From Clostridia bacterium (GTDB lineage: Bacteria > Bacillota > Clostridia > Christensenellales > UBA1242): a stretch of 35,296 bases of DNA. Positions 17,736 to 26,008 of the stretch are shown one piece after another (the first letter of the stretch is position 1; the number at the start of each line of letters is the position of its first letter). The stretch spans positions 1-35,296 of the forward strand of contig JAEDFU010000012.1 in NCBI GenBank assembly GCA_016297915.1, in the 5' to 3' direction. The translations under genes were made by a program, and so were the position numbers. Under the pieces are notes generated by a model. That model was not told where the DNA came from, made no database searches, and worked only from the letters and a program-made list of their open reading frames with translations.

Positions 17736-18620
17736 TCAAAGGTTATCTGAATTATAGCCTAAAGATTTGACAGTGCTAGTTGAGTTACGCCAATCTTCTC
17801 TTACTTTTACAAATAGTTTGAGCATAACTTGCGCACCTAAGAGTTTTTCGATATCCTGTCTTGCTTTAGTTCCGATGTTTTTGAGCATTGAGCCATTTTT
17901 GCCAATAACAATAGATTTGTGGCTTGCTTTTTCGAGAATAATGTCTGCATCTATCTCGGTTATTGGGTTATTTTCGTCAAATCTAGCAATTTCTATAGCG
18001 ATTCCATGAGGCAATTCATCCTGTAGTAACCAGAGGGCTTTTTCTCTTATGATTTCAGCAACCATTTGTTTGATTGACTGGTCTGTGTAGATATCGTCAT
18101 CAAAATACTTAATATCTTCGTGCAAATACGACTTAATAACTTTGATAAGTTCGTCCAGATTTTTGGATTTTTTGGCAGATACAGGAACTATATCCTTAAT
18201 TGAGCTTAGACTATTACACTTAGTAAGTTCGGGATATATTTTTTCGTAAGTTGTGTCATCCATTTTGTTGACAACCAAAACAACATTGGCGTTTTGTGAA
18301 TATTTATTCAAATTTTCTATTGTTTTGTCTGTGATCTTTTTGGTTGCGTCGATTACATACAAGATTGCGTCAACATCAGTTTTGGCGGTATTTATAGCCT
18401 TAGACATATATTCATCAAGTTTGTTTTTTGCTTTGTGAATTCCAGGAGTATCTATAAAGACTATCTGTCCGTCATCATCATTATAAATACCCAAAATCTT
18501 GTTTCGAGTAGTTTGTGGTTTTGGAGATACTATTGAGACTTTTTCATTTAAAATAGCATTTAGTAGCGTACTTTTGCCAACATTTGGTTCTCCCAAAATT
18601 GCAACAAATCCTGATTTCAT
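17736..18620 (-). CDS. era: GTPase Era
   Basis: Essential GTPase that binds the 3' end of 16S rRNA during 30S subunit maturation. G1 is GEPNVGKST (10-18), G3 is DTPG (57-60), G4 is NKMD (118-121) and G5 is SAK (148-150). The C-terminal KH domain includes VIGKNGSMLKNIG. The length (294 aa) is standard. The start shares a base with the ybeY stop codon (TAATG). The dgkA and cdd genes often found between ybeY and era in Bacillus are absent here. Confidence 0.98.
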   Translation of the reverse strand: MKSGFVAILGEPNVGKSTLLNAILNEKVSIVSPKPQTTRNKILGIYNDDDGQIVFIDTPGIHKAKNKLDEYMSKAINTAKTDVDAILYVIDATKKITDKTIENLNKYSQNANVVLVVNKMDDTTYEKIYPELTKCNSLSSIKDIVPVSAKKSKNLDELIKVIKSYLHEDIKYFDDDIYTDQSIKQMVAEIIREKALWLLQDELPHGIAIEIARFDENNPITEIDADIILEKASHKSIVIGKNGSMLKNIGTKARQDIEKLLGAQVMLKLFVKVREDWRNSTSTVKSLGYNSDNL

Positions 18621-19129
18621 TACTCCCTCTCCAAATGTACTTTTTTCATGATTTTTTCTTCCATTTCACGCATAACGGCCTTGTCGTCATCGGTCATATG
18701 GTCATAGCCCAAAAGATGTAAAAGTCCGTGAACTGCCATGTACACAATTTCACGCAACTTGGTATTTCCATACTCTTTTGCTTGCTTGAATACTACACTT
18801 TTGCATATGCAAATATCGCCTACAAAAATTGTTCCGTTTTCTGGATTGATTTCACTTGCAAAAGTAATTTTGTCAAGTTTGTCTGTTATTAATTGCATAT
18901 TGGTTCTACCTGGTTCTAGCAAATTTGGAAAAGAAAGGACATCAGTCACAGCATCCTTTTGTCTAAACTTATCATTTAGTTTTTTGATTTCGGACTTAGA
19001 GACAAAGCTTATATTGACCTCCAAATCTTTGCACTTAACTTTGAGGATTTTCAAAGCCTCGTCATATGCTGACGAAATTTTTTCGATATATTTTTTGTTA
19101 AAAAGTCTTTTGTTAAAATTGATAATCAT
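18620..19129 (-). CDS. ybeY: Endoribonuclease YbeY
   Basis: Zinc-dependent RNase for 16S 3'-end maturation and ribosome quality control. The metal-binding motif HGLLHLLGYDH supplies H134, H138 and H144. The 169-aa length is normal. AAGGA precedes the ATG by about 9 nt. The phoH/ybeZ gene usually found directly upstream is missing; yqfD takes that place, 28 nt away. Confidence 0.96.
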   Translation of the reverse strand: MIINFNKRLFNKKYIEKISSAYDEALKILKVKCKDLEVNISFVSKSEIKKLNDKFRQKDAVTDVLSFPNLLEPGRTNMQLITDKLDKITFASEINPENGTIFVGDICICKSVVFKQAKEYGNTKLREIVYMAVHGLLHLLGYDHMTDDDKAVMREMEEKIMKKVHLERE

Positions 19130-19157
19130 AAATATGAATCCTTTGTATATCTAATTT

Positions 19158-20288
19158 TTACTTTCCGTACTTTAAGTATACACTACTTTTCAAATAAATG
19201 GTAACGATATTCCCATAATTTGTTGAATTTATTTGAATATCCTCGCTTTCTACATTCATCTCACTTGTCACTTTGGAGTATACCTTCTGCTTGAGGTCGT
19301 TTATGATTTTTTCTTTGGATTTTTCAAAGTTATTCTCGATTTCGACTGTTTTTGTCTCATATGCGATTGTCTTAGTCATCCTTATTGGCAAAAAGTAATT
19401 TGAAATCTCTTTGGAATACTCTTTAATTTCAAAAGTTCCAAAGTTGTTTTTGTATGTTTTGCCAAAGAGCTTAATTTTGCCAAGCATATAGTTTGTGGAG
19501 ATAACCTTGCTTTTGCCTGTCATGACAGTTTTGGTCTCTGTTGCAAAAAATTCATACTTATCGCTAAGAATAACCTCACAAGAAATCTCAGCACAAGGAA
19601 CTATGTCTATTTTTTCGCCATTTATTACTTGATACGGTTCAACTAGAGTTTCTCCTTTGAAAACAATGTCCCCAGATTTTTTGTTAGTAGTGCCTGAGTA
19701 AACACAAATGTCTTTGATAATCATATTGTAACTGCTAGTAATTGGTTCGTAAAATTTGTCTAAATCTGGTAATTCTTCTTTGACGCTAATAATCAAAACA
19801 TTCCCTTCTGTCACAACACTCACAAAAGAAAAATTAAGGCTTTTTGCCAAATAATTTTCAAGATCTATTTTGTCAAAGTTCATAAGTGAAAACTTATTTA
19901 TCCCATAATCCTTTAGAACTTTTTCGACCTCAGTTTGAGATATGTTATTTAGCCCCAAAATCTGGATAGAAAATAGTCTATTTTGCATAAAAAGTATAAG
20001 TGCAAAACTAACAACTAACCCCACAATAAGACCAATTCTATAGAGCAAAAAATGCAAAAATCGTCTTAACATGCTTTGACGCAAAATCTTAATTTCAAGT
20101 CCTTGAGTATTTATGTTCTTGAACTTTTTGAGATCGCCGTCACTGAGTGAAAATTCGATTTTTTTTGGCTCAACTTTTACAATATTTTTCAAATCAATTC
20201 CAGCATTTACACAAGAGTTAATCAGATTATTAAGATTAATCCCATCTACACTTATTTTGCAGTAATATTCAATATCATTTTTTTTCAT
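19158..20288 (-). CDS. yqfD: Sporulation protein YqfD
   Basis: SigE-regulated protein needed for efficient sporulation in Bacillus; its mechanism is unresolved. I prefer ATG 20288 (376 aa) with GGGTGA about 5 nt upstream; a GTG at 20297 would add three residues. One membrane segment (about 81-103) divides a cytoplasmic N-terminal domain from a large external part that begins with a POTRA-like GLNNISQTEVEKVLKDYGI stretch. The start overlaps the end of yqfC, and the pair is conserved across spore formers. Confidence 0.93.
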   Translation of the reverse strand: MKKNDIEYYCKISVDGINLNNLINSCVNAGIDLKNIVKVEPKKIEFSLSDGDLKKFKNINTQGLEIKILRQSMLRRFLHFLLYRIGLIVGLVVSFALILFMQNRLFSIQILGLNNISQTEVEKVLKDYGINKFSLMNFDKIDLENYLAKSLNFSFVSVVTEGNVLIISVKEELPDLDKFYEPITSSYNMIIKDICVYSGTTNKKSGDIVFKGETLVEPYQVINGEKIDIVPCAEISCEVILSDKYEFFATETKTVMTGKSKVISTNYMLGKIKLFGKTYKNNFGTFEIKEYSKEISNYFLPIRMTKTIAYETKTVEIENNFEKSKEKIINDLKQKVYSKVTSEMNVESEDIQINSTNYGNIVTIYLKSSVYLKYGK

Positions 20289-20559
20289 TAATATCACCCA
20301 AATCGCAAGTTAAAATTTTACCTTTGATAGCAAGTTCTCTTTTGTTTATTTGACAAATCTTTAGGTCTTCTCCGTTAATTATAACATTTTGTTTTTTGTT
20401 AACCTTGATTACAATCTTTTGATTTGTATAATCAAGTAACTTTGTAAAGTTGGAAATATGCAAAACTTTGTTAGAAATCATAATAATTTTAAAGTCACTC
20501 GAAACTTCGTTAAAAGGTAGTTTGGCTATATCAATTAGCTCAGATATAAGATTGTTCAT
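20275..20559 (-). CDS. yqfC: Sporulation protein YqfC
   Basis: Small YabP/YqfC-family protein (94 aa) made in the mother cell during sporulation. The hallmark is the beta-rich half ending with GEDLKICQINKRELAIKGKI, in the family's G-x-x-L-x-I...E-L-x-I-x-G-x-I pattern. It overlaps yqfD by 14 nt. No clear promoter was found in the 138 nt upstream, which is mostly the terminator of the preceding gene; a SigE promoter could have escaped my reading. Confidence 0.9.
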   Translation of the reverse strand: MNNLISELIDIAKLPFNEVSSDFKIIMISNKVLHISNFTKLLDYTNQKIVIKVNKKQNVIINGEDLKICQINKRELAIKGKILTCDLGDINEKK

Positions 20560-20635
20560 TGTATACCCTCACAAAAACACATTACTCTTGCCTATTTATA
20601 TGAGTAAAAACCTCTTTTAATGACTTACGAGTACA

Positions 20636-20697
20636 AAAAAATAAAGCATACACTTTCAAGTAGTCCTATGTGAACACTTGCTAGTATGCTTTATTTT
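20636..20697 (-). terminator. Long-stem terminator after the floA unit
   Basis: AAAATAAAGCATAC near 20638-20652 pairs with GTATGCTTTATTTT near 20683-20696, and T-runs flank both sides. The loop region holds a TAGCAAGTGT core also present in the terminator at 3852-3906. It separates floA and its partner from yqfC. Confidence 0.8.
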
Positions 20698-21219
20698 TTA
20701 CATTCTTTTTAAGATGTCCTCTAGCATCAAAAGTTTCATTTCTTTTGACATATTTGAGATTTCATTTAATAATTTTTGCTTTTCATTGTTTTTTTGTATT
20801 TCTTCTTTGTCCAAATTAACTACAGGCTCAACATGAATATCTAGTTTTTTGTTTTTTATTTCGTCAGCTTTTTTGATGTCCAAAAATGCACTACAAATAT
20901 TTGCATCAATCACCTGTTTGTCGTCAATGGTTGGAGATACAACAAATCTATCGTACAAGTAGTTAGTGTCGCCTGATACTTTTGATTTGTCTTGAGCTAA
21001 ACTATTTGAACTAGAACCTGCATCTTTAACTGAACTATCGGATTTCTCACTACTTGATTTTTCGCTTGATTCAACCTTAGTATCAGATTTTTTTTCTTTT
21101 GGCTTGGATTTTTCTTTGACTTTGTCAAGATAATTCAAAATTTTGAAAAGAACCAAAAAGAAAATTAAAACTAACAAGGCTATTATCAACGACATTAAGG
21201 GATGTTCCAAAATAATCAT
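20698..21219 (-). CDS. Single-pass membrane protein with Ser/Lys-rich linker
   Basis: I do not recognise this 173-aa protein. It has one N-terminal membrane helix (about 8-28), a highly charged Lys/Ser/Glu/Asp linker of about 50 residues, and a more ordered C-terminal half ending in an amphipathic helix, EMKLLMLEDILKRM. GAGGTGA stands 4-5 nt before the ATG. It begins 9 nt after the floA stop codon and both end at one terminator, so it is a candidate partner or membrane tether for FloA. It stands where yqfB is found in Bacillus but does not resemble it. Confidence 0.75.
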   Translation of the reverse strand: MIILEHPLMSLIIALLVLIFFLVLFKILNYLDKVKEKSKPKEKKSDTKVESSEKSSSEKSDSSVKDAGSSSNSLAQDKSKVSGDTNYLYDRFVVSPTIDDKQVIDANICSAFLDIKKADEIKNKKLDIHVEPVVNLDKEEIQKNNEKQKLLNEISNMSKEMKLLMLEDILKRM

Positions 21220-21228
21220 TTACTCACC

Positions 21229-22218
21229 TCAAGAGTTATTTCCACCATTATCCCCAATTGAATTACGCATTTGAGTATCTGCTTTGATATTCTGTATGCG
21301 ATAATAATCCATTACTCCCAAATTTCCATTTCGAAAGGCATGACTAATTGCCTTAGGAACTTCGGACTCTGCGCTAACTAGTTTTGCCCTCATTTCCTGA
21401 GTTTTTGCACGCATTTCTTGTTCACAAGCTATAGCCATAGCTTTTCGCTCTTCGGCTTTGGCATTTGCAATTTGAACATCTGCCTCGGCTTGTTCGGCTT
21501 GAAGTTTTGCTCCAATATTTCTGCCAACATCAATATCTGCAATATCAATACTAAGTATCTGAAAAGCAGTTCCATTGTCAAGACCCTTTGCCAAAACAGT
21601 CTTGCTTATTGCATCGGGATTTTCAAGTACCAATTGATGAGTTTTGGCAGAACCAACAACAGTTACAACACCCTCACCAACTCTGGCCAAAATTGTCTCT
21701 TCACCTGCACCACCAATTAATTTTTCGATATTGCTCTGAAGTGTAATTCTAACTTTGCAAATAAGTTCAATACCGTCACACGCAACTGCCGAAATTGGCG
21801 GAGTTGTAATAACAACTGGTGTTACACAGTTTTGTACTGCAAGAAGGATATCTCTATTAGCTAGGTCAATTGCCTTGGCATTATCTACAGACAAGTTTAT
21901 CTTAGCGCCATGAGCAACAATTAGCGCTTCGACAACTCTATCCACATTTCCCCCAGCCATGTAGTGAGTCTCCAAATCAGAGATAGAGATATTAACACCA
22001 GCCTTTTTGGCATTGATATAACACCCAACAATCAATCCAACATCTACATTTCGCAATTTCATTCCTACAAGCTTTCTTGCAGGGATGTATGCATTACTAA
22101 GTAGAGTTTTTGTCCAAACATTCACAGGAACGATTGCAAAAAAGATTGCAACCGCAATAACTATTGCAAGCAATACCCCAACCGTTACCCAAAGTCCTAC
22201 ACCCAAAAGTAAATTCAT
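21229..22218 (-). CDS. floA: Flotillin-like protein FloA
   Basis: Scaffold protein of functional membrane microdomains, also called YqfA. A hydrophobic N-terminus (about 2-30) acts as a membrane hairpin, followed by an SPFH-type domain beginning NVWTKTLLSNAYIPARKLVGMKLRNVDVGLIV and a C-terminal Ala/Glu-rich coiled coil (EQAEADVQIANAKAEERKAMA). The 329-aa length matches. The NfeD-type partner YqeZ that usually precedes it is absent; upstream is a 286-bp spacer. It sits upstream of yqfC-yqfD as in Bacillus. Confidence 0.95.
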   Translation of the reverse strand: MNLLLGVGLWVTVGVLLAIVIAVAIFFAIVPVNVWTKTLLSNAYIPARKLVGMKLRNVDVGLIVGCYINAKKAGVNISISDLETHYMAGGNVDRVVEALIVAHGAKINLSVDNAKAIDLANRDILLAVQNCVTPVVITTPPISAVACDGIELICKVRITLQSNIEKLIGGAGEETILARVGEGVVTVVGSAKTHQLVLENPDAISKTVLAKGLDNGTAFQILSIDIADIDVGRNIGAKLQAEQAEADVQIANAKAEERKAMAIACEQEMRAKTQEMRAKLVSAESEVPKAISHAFRNGNLGVMDYYRIQNIKADTQMRNSIGDNGGNNS

Positions 22219-22275
22219 ACAAACCCCCTATGAGTTTTTGTGCAAATTAATTTGTAACTTATGTAATACAACTTT

Positions 22276-22287
22276 GCTATATATAGC
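22276..22287. promoter_or_regulatory. Perfect 12-bp palindrome upstream of floA
   Basis: GCTATATATAGC lies about 60 nt before the floA start and close to a TATAAT sequence on the minus strand, so it could be an operator. No known regulator is indicated. The rest of 22219-22468 is AT-rich with no coding frame. Confidence 0.3.
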
Positions 22288-22465
22288 GAAATTATATAAT
22301 ACTACATATGTATTGTATCATATAAAACAAAAAAAATAAATACCTTTTTCAAAAATGAATATTTATTCAAATATACTTATAAATATGATTATCGCGTTTA
22401 TTTTAGTAACGAAATATCGCCAATAATATTGATTTTAGCAAACTAATTGAAATTATTTTTATACA

Positions 22466-22494
22466 AAAAAATGCCTCGTTTGAGGCATAATTTT
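22466..22494 (-). terminator. Terminator of the ogg-NYN unit
   Basis: ATGCCTC (22471-22477) pairs with GAGGCAT (22482-22488) around a GTTT loop, followed on the minus strand by a T-run. It lies just after the NYN gene. Confidence 0.9.
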
Positions 22495-22504
22495 TGAAAA
22501 CTAA

Positions 22505-23335
22505 TTACAAAGCGTTTTTCATATCATCAACAATGTTTTGAAGTTCAACAAAGATTTGACGAATATCTGCATTTTTGGAGTTAAGACCTTCACCTTTCTT
22601 GGTCTCATCATCAATAAGAACTTCGATGTCCTTGATAAGTTCAACTTTTTTGTCGATATCACTATTATCGCTAAAGTCAAGTTCACTATATCTATCAGTG
22701 ATGTCCTTAAGCATATCGCTTAGTTGATCGTTATCATAAACTGTTTCTTCGTAGTAGTCCTCTTTGGCAGGTGCTTGTTTTGTATAAGTTTTGGTTGTAG
22801 TTGTTGTAGTTACTTTGCTTGGTGTTGTAGACTTAGTTTTTGTAGTCTTAGTCTTAGTTGTTATAACTTTTTTAGCCTTTGAAGAATAAGCATCATTACT
22901 AGAATTAATCTTAGTAAGTGTGATGTGCTCGTCAAACATGTGAGTGTTCATCTCTTGGTACTCTGTGTTAACATCAACAACTGTCTTGCCACTGCTCTTA
23001 AGCTCTACAAGAAGTGGAATCAAATCCCCCTCTCCAGCTACGATACAGTATGTGTCAATCTCAGGCTTTGTATAGCAAAGTCTAACAGCATCAACGATAA
23101 TTCTTGTATCCAATTGGCTAAATCTCTTTTTGAATCTCATAAATGGAGCTGTCTCATAACCATATTGAGATATAACTTCAGATAGATAAATATGTTTTCT
23201 ATCATTGTAACCATAAAACTTACAGTATACAACATCACCCATATTTAATAATTTTTGGTACAACTCGTCAAAAGCATCAGCACCGATTTTTACATTATCT
23301 ACATCCAAAAGTAATGCAATTTTTTTCTCTTTCAT
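22505..23335 (-). CDS. NYN-domain (PIN-like) protein, LabA/DUF88 type
   Basis: Residues 1-140 form a NYN domain, a PIN-like RNase fold. The start IALLLDVDNVKIG supplies D11, D13 and N14, followed by the YNDRK, VDAVRLCY and AGEGDLIPLL blocks with further acidic residues. A low-complexity Thr/Lys linker (about 150-190) leads to a helical C-terminal region (about 200-276) instead of the OST-HTH domain common in this family. AGGAGA precedes the start. It follows an OGG-type glycosylase by 10 nt. RNase activity is inferred from the fold only. Confidence 0.85.
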   Translation of the reverse strand: MKEKKIALLLDVDNVKIGADAFDELYQKLLNMGDVVYCKFYGYNDRKHIYLSEVISQYGYETAPFMRFKKRFSQLDTRIIVDAVRLCYTKPEIDTYCIVAGEGDLIPLLVELKSSGKTVVDVNTEYQEMNTHMFDEHITLTKINSSNDAYSSKAKKVITTKTKTTKTKSTTPSKVTTTTTTKTYTKQAPAKEDYYEETVYDNDQLSDMLKDITDRYSELDFSDNSDIDKKVELIKDIEVLIDDETKKGEGLNSKNADIRQIFVELQNIVDDMKNAL

Positions 23336-23345
23336 AATTTTTCTC

Positions 23346-24173
23346 CTAACTATTTTCTCTCATTTGATAAAATAAATATTGTTGTGCATATCCAGATAAT
23401 TTTCCAAATTGTTTTTCGAGTACTATAGATATCTTTTTTGCATCGGTCATGCTTGAGTCAAACAGTGAACCATAAGCCTTGACTATCCATGTATCTGTTG
23501 GAAAGACATTAGTTTTTCCTAACCCAAATAACAAGATACAATCTGCGACTTTTTTGCCCACACCTTTGAGTCTCAACAAACATGCCCTAGCCTCTGCAGT
23601 ACTTAGTTTTTTCAAATTATCTAAGTAGTCATCATTGAGCATTGCAATGGTATCAAACAAATATTTGTCTCTATATCCACATTTGATATTCGTAAAGAAC
23701 TCAAGCGGAATAGATTTGAGTGCCTCCAGTGTTGGAAATGCATAATAATCTCCCATGTCTTTGCCATAAGACTCACAAATTTTTTCGATGATAGTCTTAA
23801 TCCTTGGGATATTATTATTTTGTGAAATTATAAACTCAATTATAATTTCAAGCAAGTCACCTTTCAAAATTCTAATGCCATTGCCATATTCAATTGCAGG
23901 TTTAAGGTAAGGATATACACTTAAACTTGATTTTATTTTAGCATAGTTTGTACAAAAATCAAAGTAATTAATGAAATATTTTTTATCTTTGCAAAAAATT
24001 TTTGTACACCCATTCTGACAATAGATATCCGCTTTCTGGTTAGAACTATATACCGTATAGCCAAAATCTCGTACTTTGTATCTAAACACTTGACCACATT
24101 CCAAGGTCTGTTTGATATCAAAATCGGATGCACTTAAAACCTCTATATAATCATCAAATTCAAGGTAATCCAT
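23346..24173 (-). CDS. ogg: 8-oxoguanine DNA glycosylase, OGG1 type
   Basis: Base excision repair enzyme that removes 8-oxoguanine and can nick by beta-elimination. The N-terminal beta domain has the ECGQVFRY motif (25-32). The helix-hairpin-helix LKGVGKKVADCILLFGLG carries catalytic Lys208, and D227 lies in FPTDTWI. SQNNNIPRI (117-125) is another conserved block. At 275 aa it resembles the clostridial Ogg group rather than MutM. It is co-directional with the NYN gene and separated from rpmA by a terminator. Confidence 0.93.
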   Translation of the reverse strand: MDYLEFDDYIEVLSASDFDIKQTLECGQVFRYKVRDFGYTVYSSNQKADIYCQNGCTKIFCKDKKYFINYFDFCTNYAKIKSSLSVYPYLKPAIEYGNGIRILKGDLLEIIIEFIISQNNNIPRIKTIIEKICESYGKDMGDYYAFPTLEALKSIPLEFFTNIKCGYRDKYLFDTIAMLNDDYLDNLKKLSTAEARACLLRLKGVGKKVADCILLFGLGKTNVFPTDTWIVKAYGSLFDSSMTDAKKISIVLEKQFGKLSGYAQQYLFYQMRENS

Positions 24174-24239
24174 TTTAAAACTTGCCTCAAAATAGTTTTT
24201 GTAAAATAAGTTTTTGGGGTCACTTTCCCCTTAAAAAAG

Positions 24240-24273
24240 CAAAAACCAACTAATTAAGATTAGTTGGCAAAAT
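24240..24273 (-). terminator. Terminator of rplU-prp-rpmA
   Basis: CCAACTAAT (24246-24254) pairs perfectly with ATTAGTTGG (24259-24267) around a TAAG loop, followed on the minus strand by T5. It ends the ribosomal protein operon directly after rpmA. Confidence 0.9.
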
Positions 24274-24280
24274 AAACCAA

Positions 24281-24559
24281 TTATTTTTGAGGATAAACAC
24301 TTACTCTCTTCTTATCCTTGGTTTCATTCTCAAATGCGACCTTACCGTCAGTCAAAGCAAACAAGGTATAATCTCTACCTACACCGACATTATTGCCAGC
24401 ATTAATTTTAGTTCCTCTTTGTCTAACGATAATAGAACCAGCGGAAACAACTTGTCCGTCTGCACATTTAACACCTAGACGCTTGCTCTTACTGTCACGG
24501 CCGTTCTTAGATGTACCTTGACCCTTTTTGTGAGCAAACAGTTGAATATTAATAAACAT
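24281..24559 (-). CDS. rpmA: Ribosomal protein L27 with cleavable N-terminal extension
   Basis: Large-subunit protein whose N-terminus reaches the peptidyl transferase centre. The body begins AHKKGQGTSKNGRDS as in all L27. It is preceded by the Firmicutes extension MFINIQLF, which the Prp protease must remove at LF-AHKKG for a working ribosome. The 92-aa length is typical. GGAGGTAATA precedes the ATG, which lies inside the end of prp (11-nt overlap). obg, the usual next gene, is absent here. Confidence 0.98.
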   Translation of the reverse strand: MFINIQLFAHKKGQGTSKNGRDSKSKRLGVKCADGQVVSAGSIIVRQRGTKINAGNNVGVGRDYTLFALTDGKVAFENETKDKKRVSVYPQK

Positions 24560-24890
24560 ACTCTATTACCTCCATTGAAATATACTTGGAGTACCCCTCT
24601 ATCAAATCAATTATGCTTGTTTTCAAAGTCTCAAGCAAAATTTGTGAACTACTTAATTTGACACTGTCAATATCTTGGGGTAACTCATACTTGATGTAAC
24701 CATTCTCATCATCTATCGTACAAGTCATCTTGATACCTACAACTTTTGTTAGTCCTAAGTAACATGATTGAACAAGTCCAGATAATGTGGCACACAAGAC
24801 ATCTTTGCCAAAGCTAGCGTACCCAGTATGACCCGAACACTCTACTCCGACCAAGTTGTCTTTATTTTTGAAAAATTTAATTTTCGTCAT
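24549..24890 (-). CDS. prp: Ribosomal processing cysteine protease Prp
   Basis: Cysteine protease (YsxB) that cleaves the L27 extension. The signature GHTGYASFGKDVLCATLSGL gives catalytic H21 and C33. The 113-aa length fits. It stands between rplU and rpmA, as in nearly all Firmicutes with an extended L27. It starts 3 nt after the rplU stop codon without its own Shine-Dalgarno sequence, which points to coupled translation. Confidence 0.96.
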   Translation of the reverse strand: MTKIKFFKNKDNLVGVECSGHTGYASFGKDVLCATLSGLVQSCYLGLTKVVGIKMTCTIDDENGYIKYELPQDIDSVKLSSSQILLETLKTSIIDLIEGYSKYISMEVIEYVY

Positions 24891-24893
24891 AAA

Positions 24894-25199
24894 TTATTTA
24901 ACCGAAATTATTTTTAATGCTGTAAATGGTTGTCTATGACCTTGTTTTCTGCGGTAGTTCTTTTTAGCTTTGTATTTGAATACAACAACTTTTTCTTCTT
25001 TTCCTTGTTCAACTACTTCAGCAACAACTTCAGCGCCTTTTACTAGTGGACTACCATTAGTAACTTTTTCGCCGTCAACCAACATTAGAACATCCAAGTT
25101 AACCTTATCGCCAACTTTTGCGTCTAACTTCTCAACAGTAATGATATCGTTTTCGCAAACCTTATATTGTTTGCCTCCTGTTGTAACTATAGCGTACAT
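24894..25199 (-). CDS. rplU: Ribosomal protein L21
   Basis: Binds 23S rRNA in the large subunit. The 101-aa sequence begins MYAIVTTGGKQYKV, the family signature, and ends with KKNYRRKQGHRQPFTALKI. AGGAGG lies 8 nt before the ATG. First gene of rplU-prp-rpmA, transcribed from a consensus promoter through a structured leader of about 77 nt. Confidence 0.98.
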   Translation of the reverse strand: MYAIVTTGGKQYKVCENDIITVEKLDAKVGDKVNLDVLMLVDGEKVTNGSPLVKGAEVVAEVVEQGKEEKVVVFKYKAKKNYRRKQGHRQPFTALKIISVK

Positions 25200-25277
25200 T
25201 TAAGAAACCTCCTCTAACCAAACTCACTGTATAGGCACAGCAAAAACACTGATTTGGAAACCTATTCCATGTGGTAC
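25200..25277 (-). ncRNA. Probable L21 leader (ribosomal protein autoregulatory RNA)
   Basis: From the predicted start site to the rplU AUG the RNA can form an ATAGG/CCTAT stem around a TTTTTGCTG-containing loop, and a longer CCAAA/TTTGG pairing that ends close to the AGGAGG site. L21 leaders of this size and place are known in Firmicutes (Rfam L21_leader). I match it by position and general form only. A covariance-model search would decide it. Confidence 0.5.
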
Positions 25278-25283
25278 AAGATA

Positions 25284-25312
25284 AATTTACCACAATGCGA
25301 GTCTTTTGTCAA
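25284..25312 (-). promoter_or_regulatory. rplU operon promoter
   Basis: A consensus TTGACA (25307-25312) and TAAATT -10 (25284-25289) are separated by exactly 17 nt on the minus strand. The rest of 25313-25562 is AT-rich spacer between divergent units, with no further gene seen. Confidence 0.8.
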
Positions 25313-25562
25313 TAAAAAAGTCAGAAAATTATTATGTTTTTTATTTTATGTATATAGAGTATTATAAGCAATAGTCGATTATTGAGATATCCAAAAACTT
25401 GTTTAAATTCGAATATTGAAACTTAAGCATTTTCTAGAGATGATTTTTAAACCAAAAAGCCTGGTTGGACATTTTTTAAATTTTGCAAATTGCACTATTT
25501 GATATGAATATTTAAGCTTGAATTTGCCAAAATAAATAAAAATTAAAAACAAGGACAAGAGC

Positions 25563-26006
25563 ATGAAAAAAGAAGAATTTGAACTTACAACTAATTTGCT
25601 TGACGAAGCTTACAAAAATGTTAGAATGGCAAGTTTTGCAATCGACTCTATAATTACAAAAATCGAAAACCCAGATCTTGAAAACTTACTCCGAAAACAA
25701 AATGAGTTTTATCTCAAAACCACCAAAAAGATAGAAAAAATATCCGAGGAATTTAAGCATAAACCTGCGGATATAAACATTTTTTTGAAAGGCACAAGTT
25801 TTGCTGCAATCAAGGTCAAAACTATGCTTAATAATGATACTACCAAGCTTGCAACAATGCTAATCGACGGAACAACTATGGGAATAACTGAAATGATCAA
25901 AGCTCAAAACGAGTATCCATGCAATGTAGATAGCGTCAAAAAAATTACTAATAGCATCGTAAATGCCGAAGAAGATTTTGTAGAGTCCCTCAAAGATTTT
26001 TTGTAA
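25563..26006 (+). CDS. Hypothetical helical protein, 147 aa
   Basis: The protein is predicted almost entirely helical, with four amphipathic segments (about 5-35, 38-65, 75-110 and 120-147) that suggest a four-helix bundle. No metal-binding ExxH ferritin motif is complete and there is no signal or membrane segment. AAGGA lies about 9 nt before the ATG. It is a lone plus-strand gene convergent with the Smr gene, with only two bases between the stops and no terminator of its own. Function unknown. Confidence 0.75.
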   Translation: MKKEEFELTTNLLDEAYKNVRMASFAIDSIITKIENPDLENLLRKQNEFYLKTTKKIEKISEEFKHKPADINIFLKGTSFAAIKVKTMLNNDTTKLATMLIDGTTMGITEMIKAQNEYPCNVDSVKKITNSIVNAEEDFVESLKDFL

Positions 26007-26008
26007 GA

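Noticed and set aside
16717..17736. Horizontal island around the TraX-family gene
   Set aside because: TraX-family genes are common on Firmicutes chromosomes, and no relaxase, pilus or integrase gene is nearby.
17700..17760. Terminator at the end of era (GATAACC/GGTTATC)
   Set aside because: The loop is about 20 nt, one arm lies within the coding sequence and no T-run follows.
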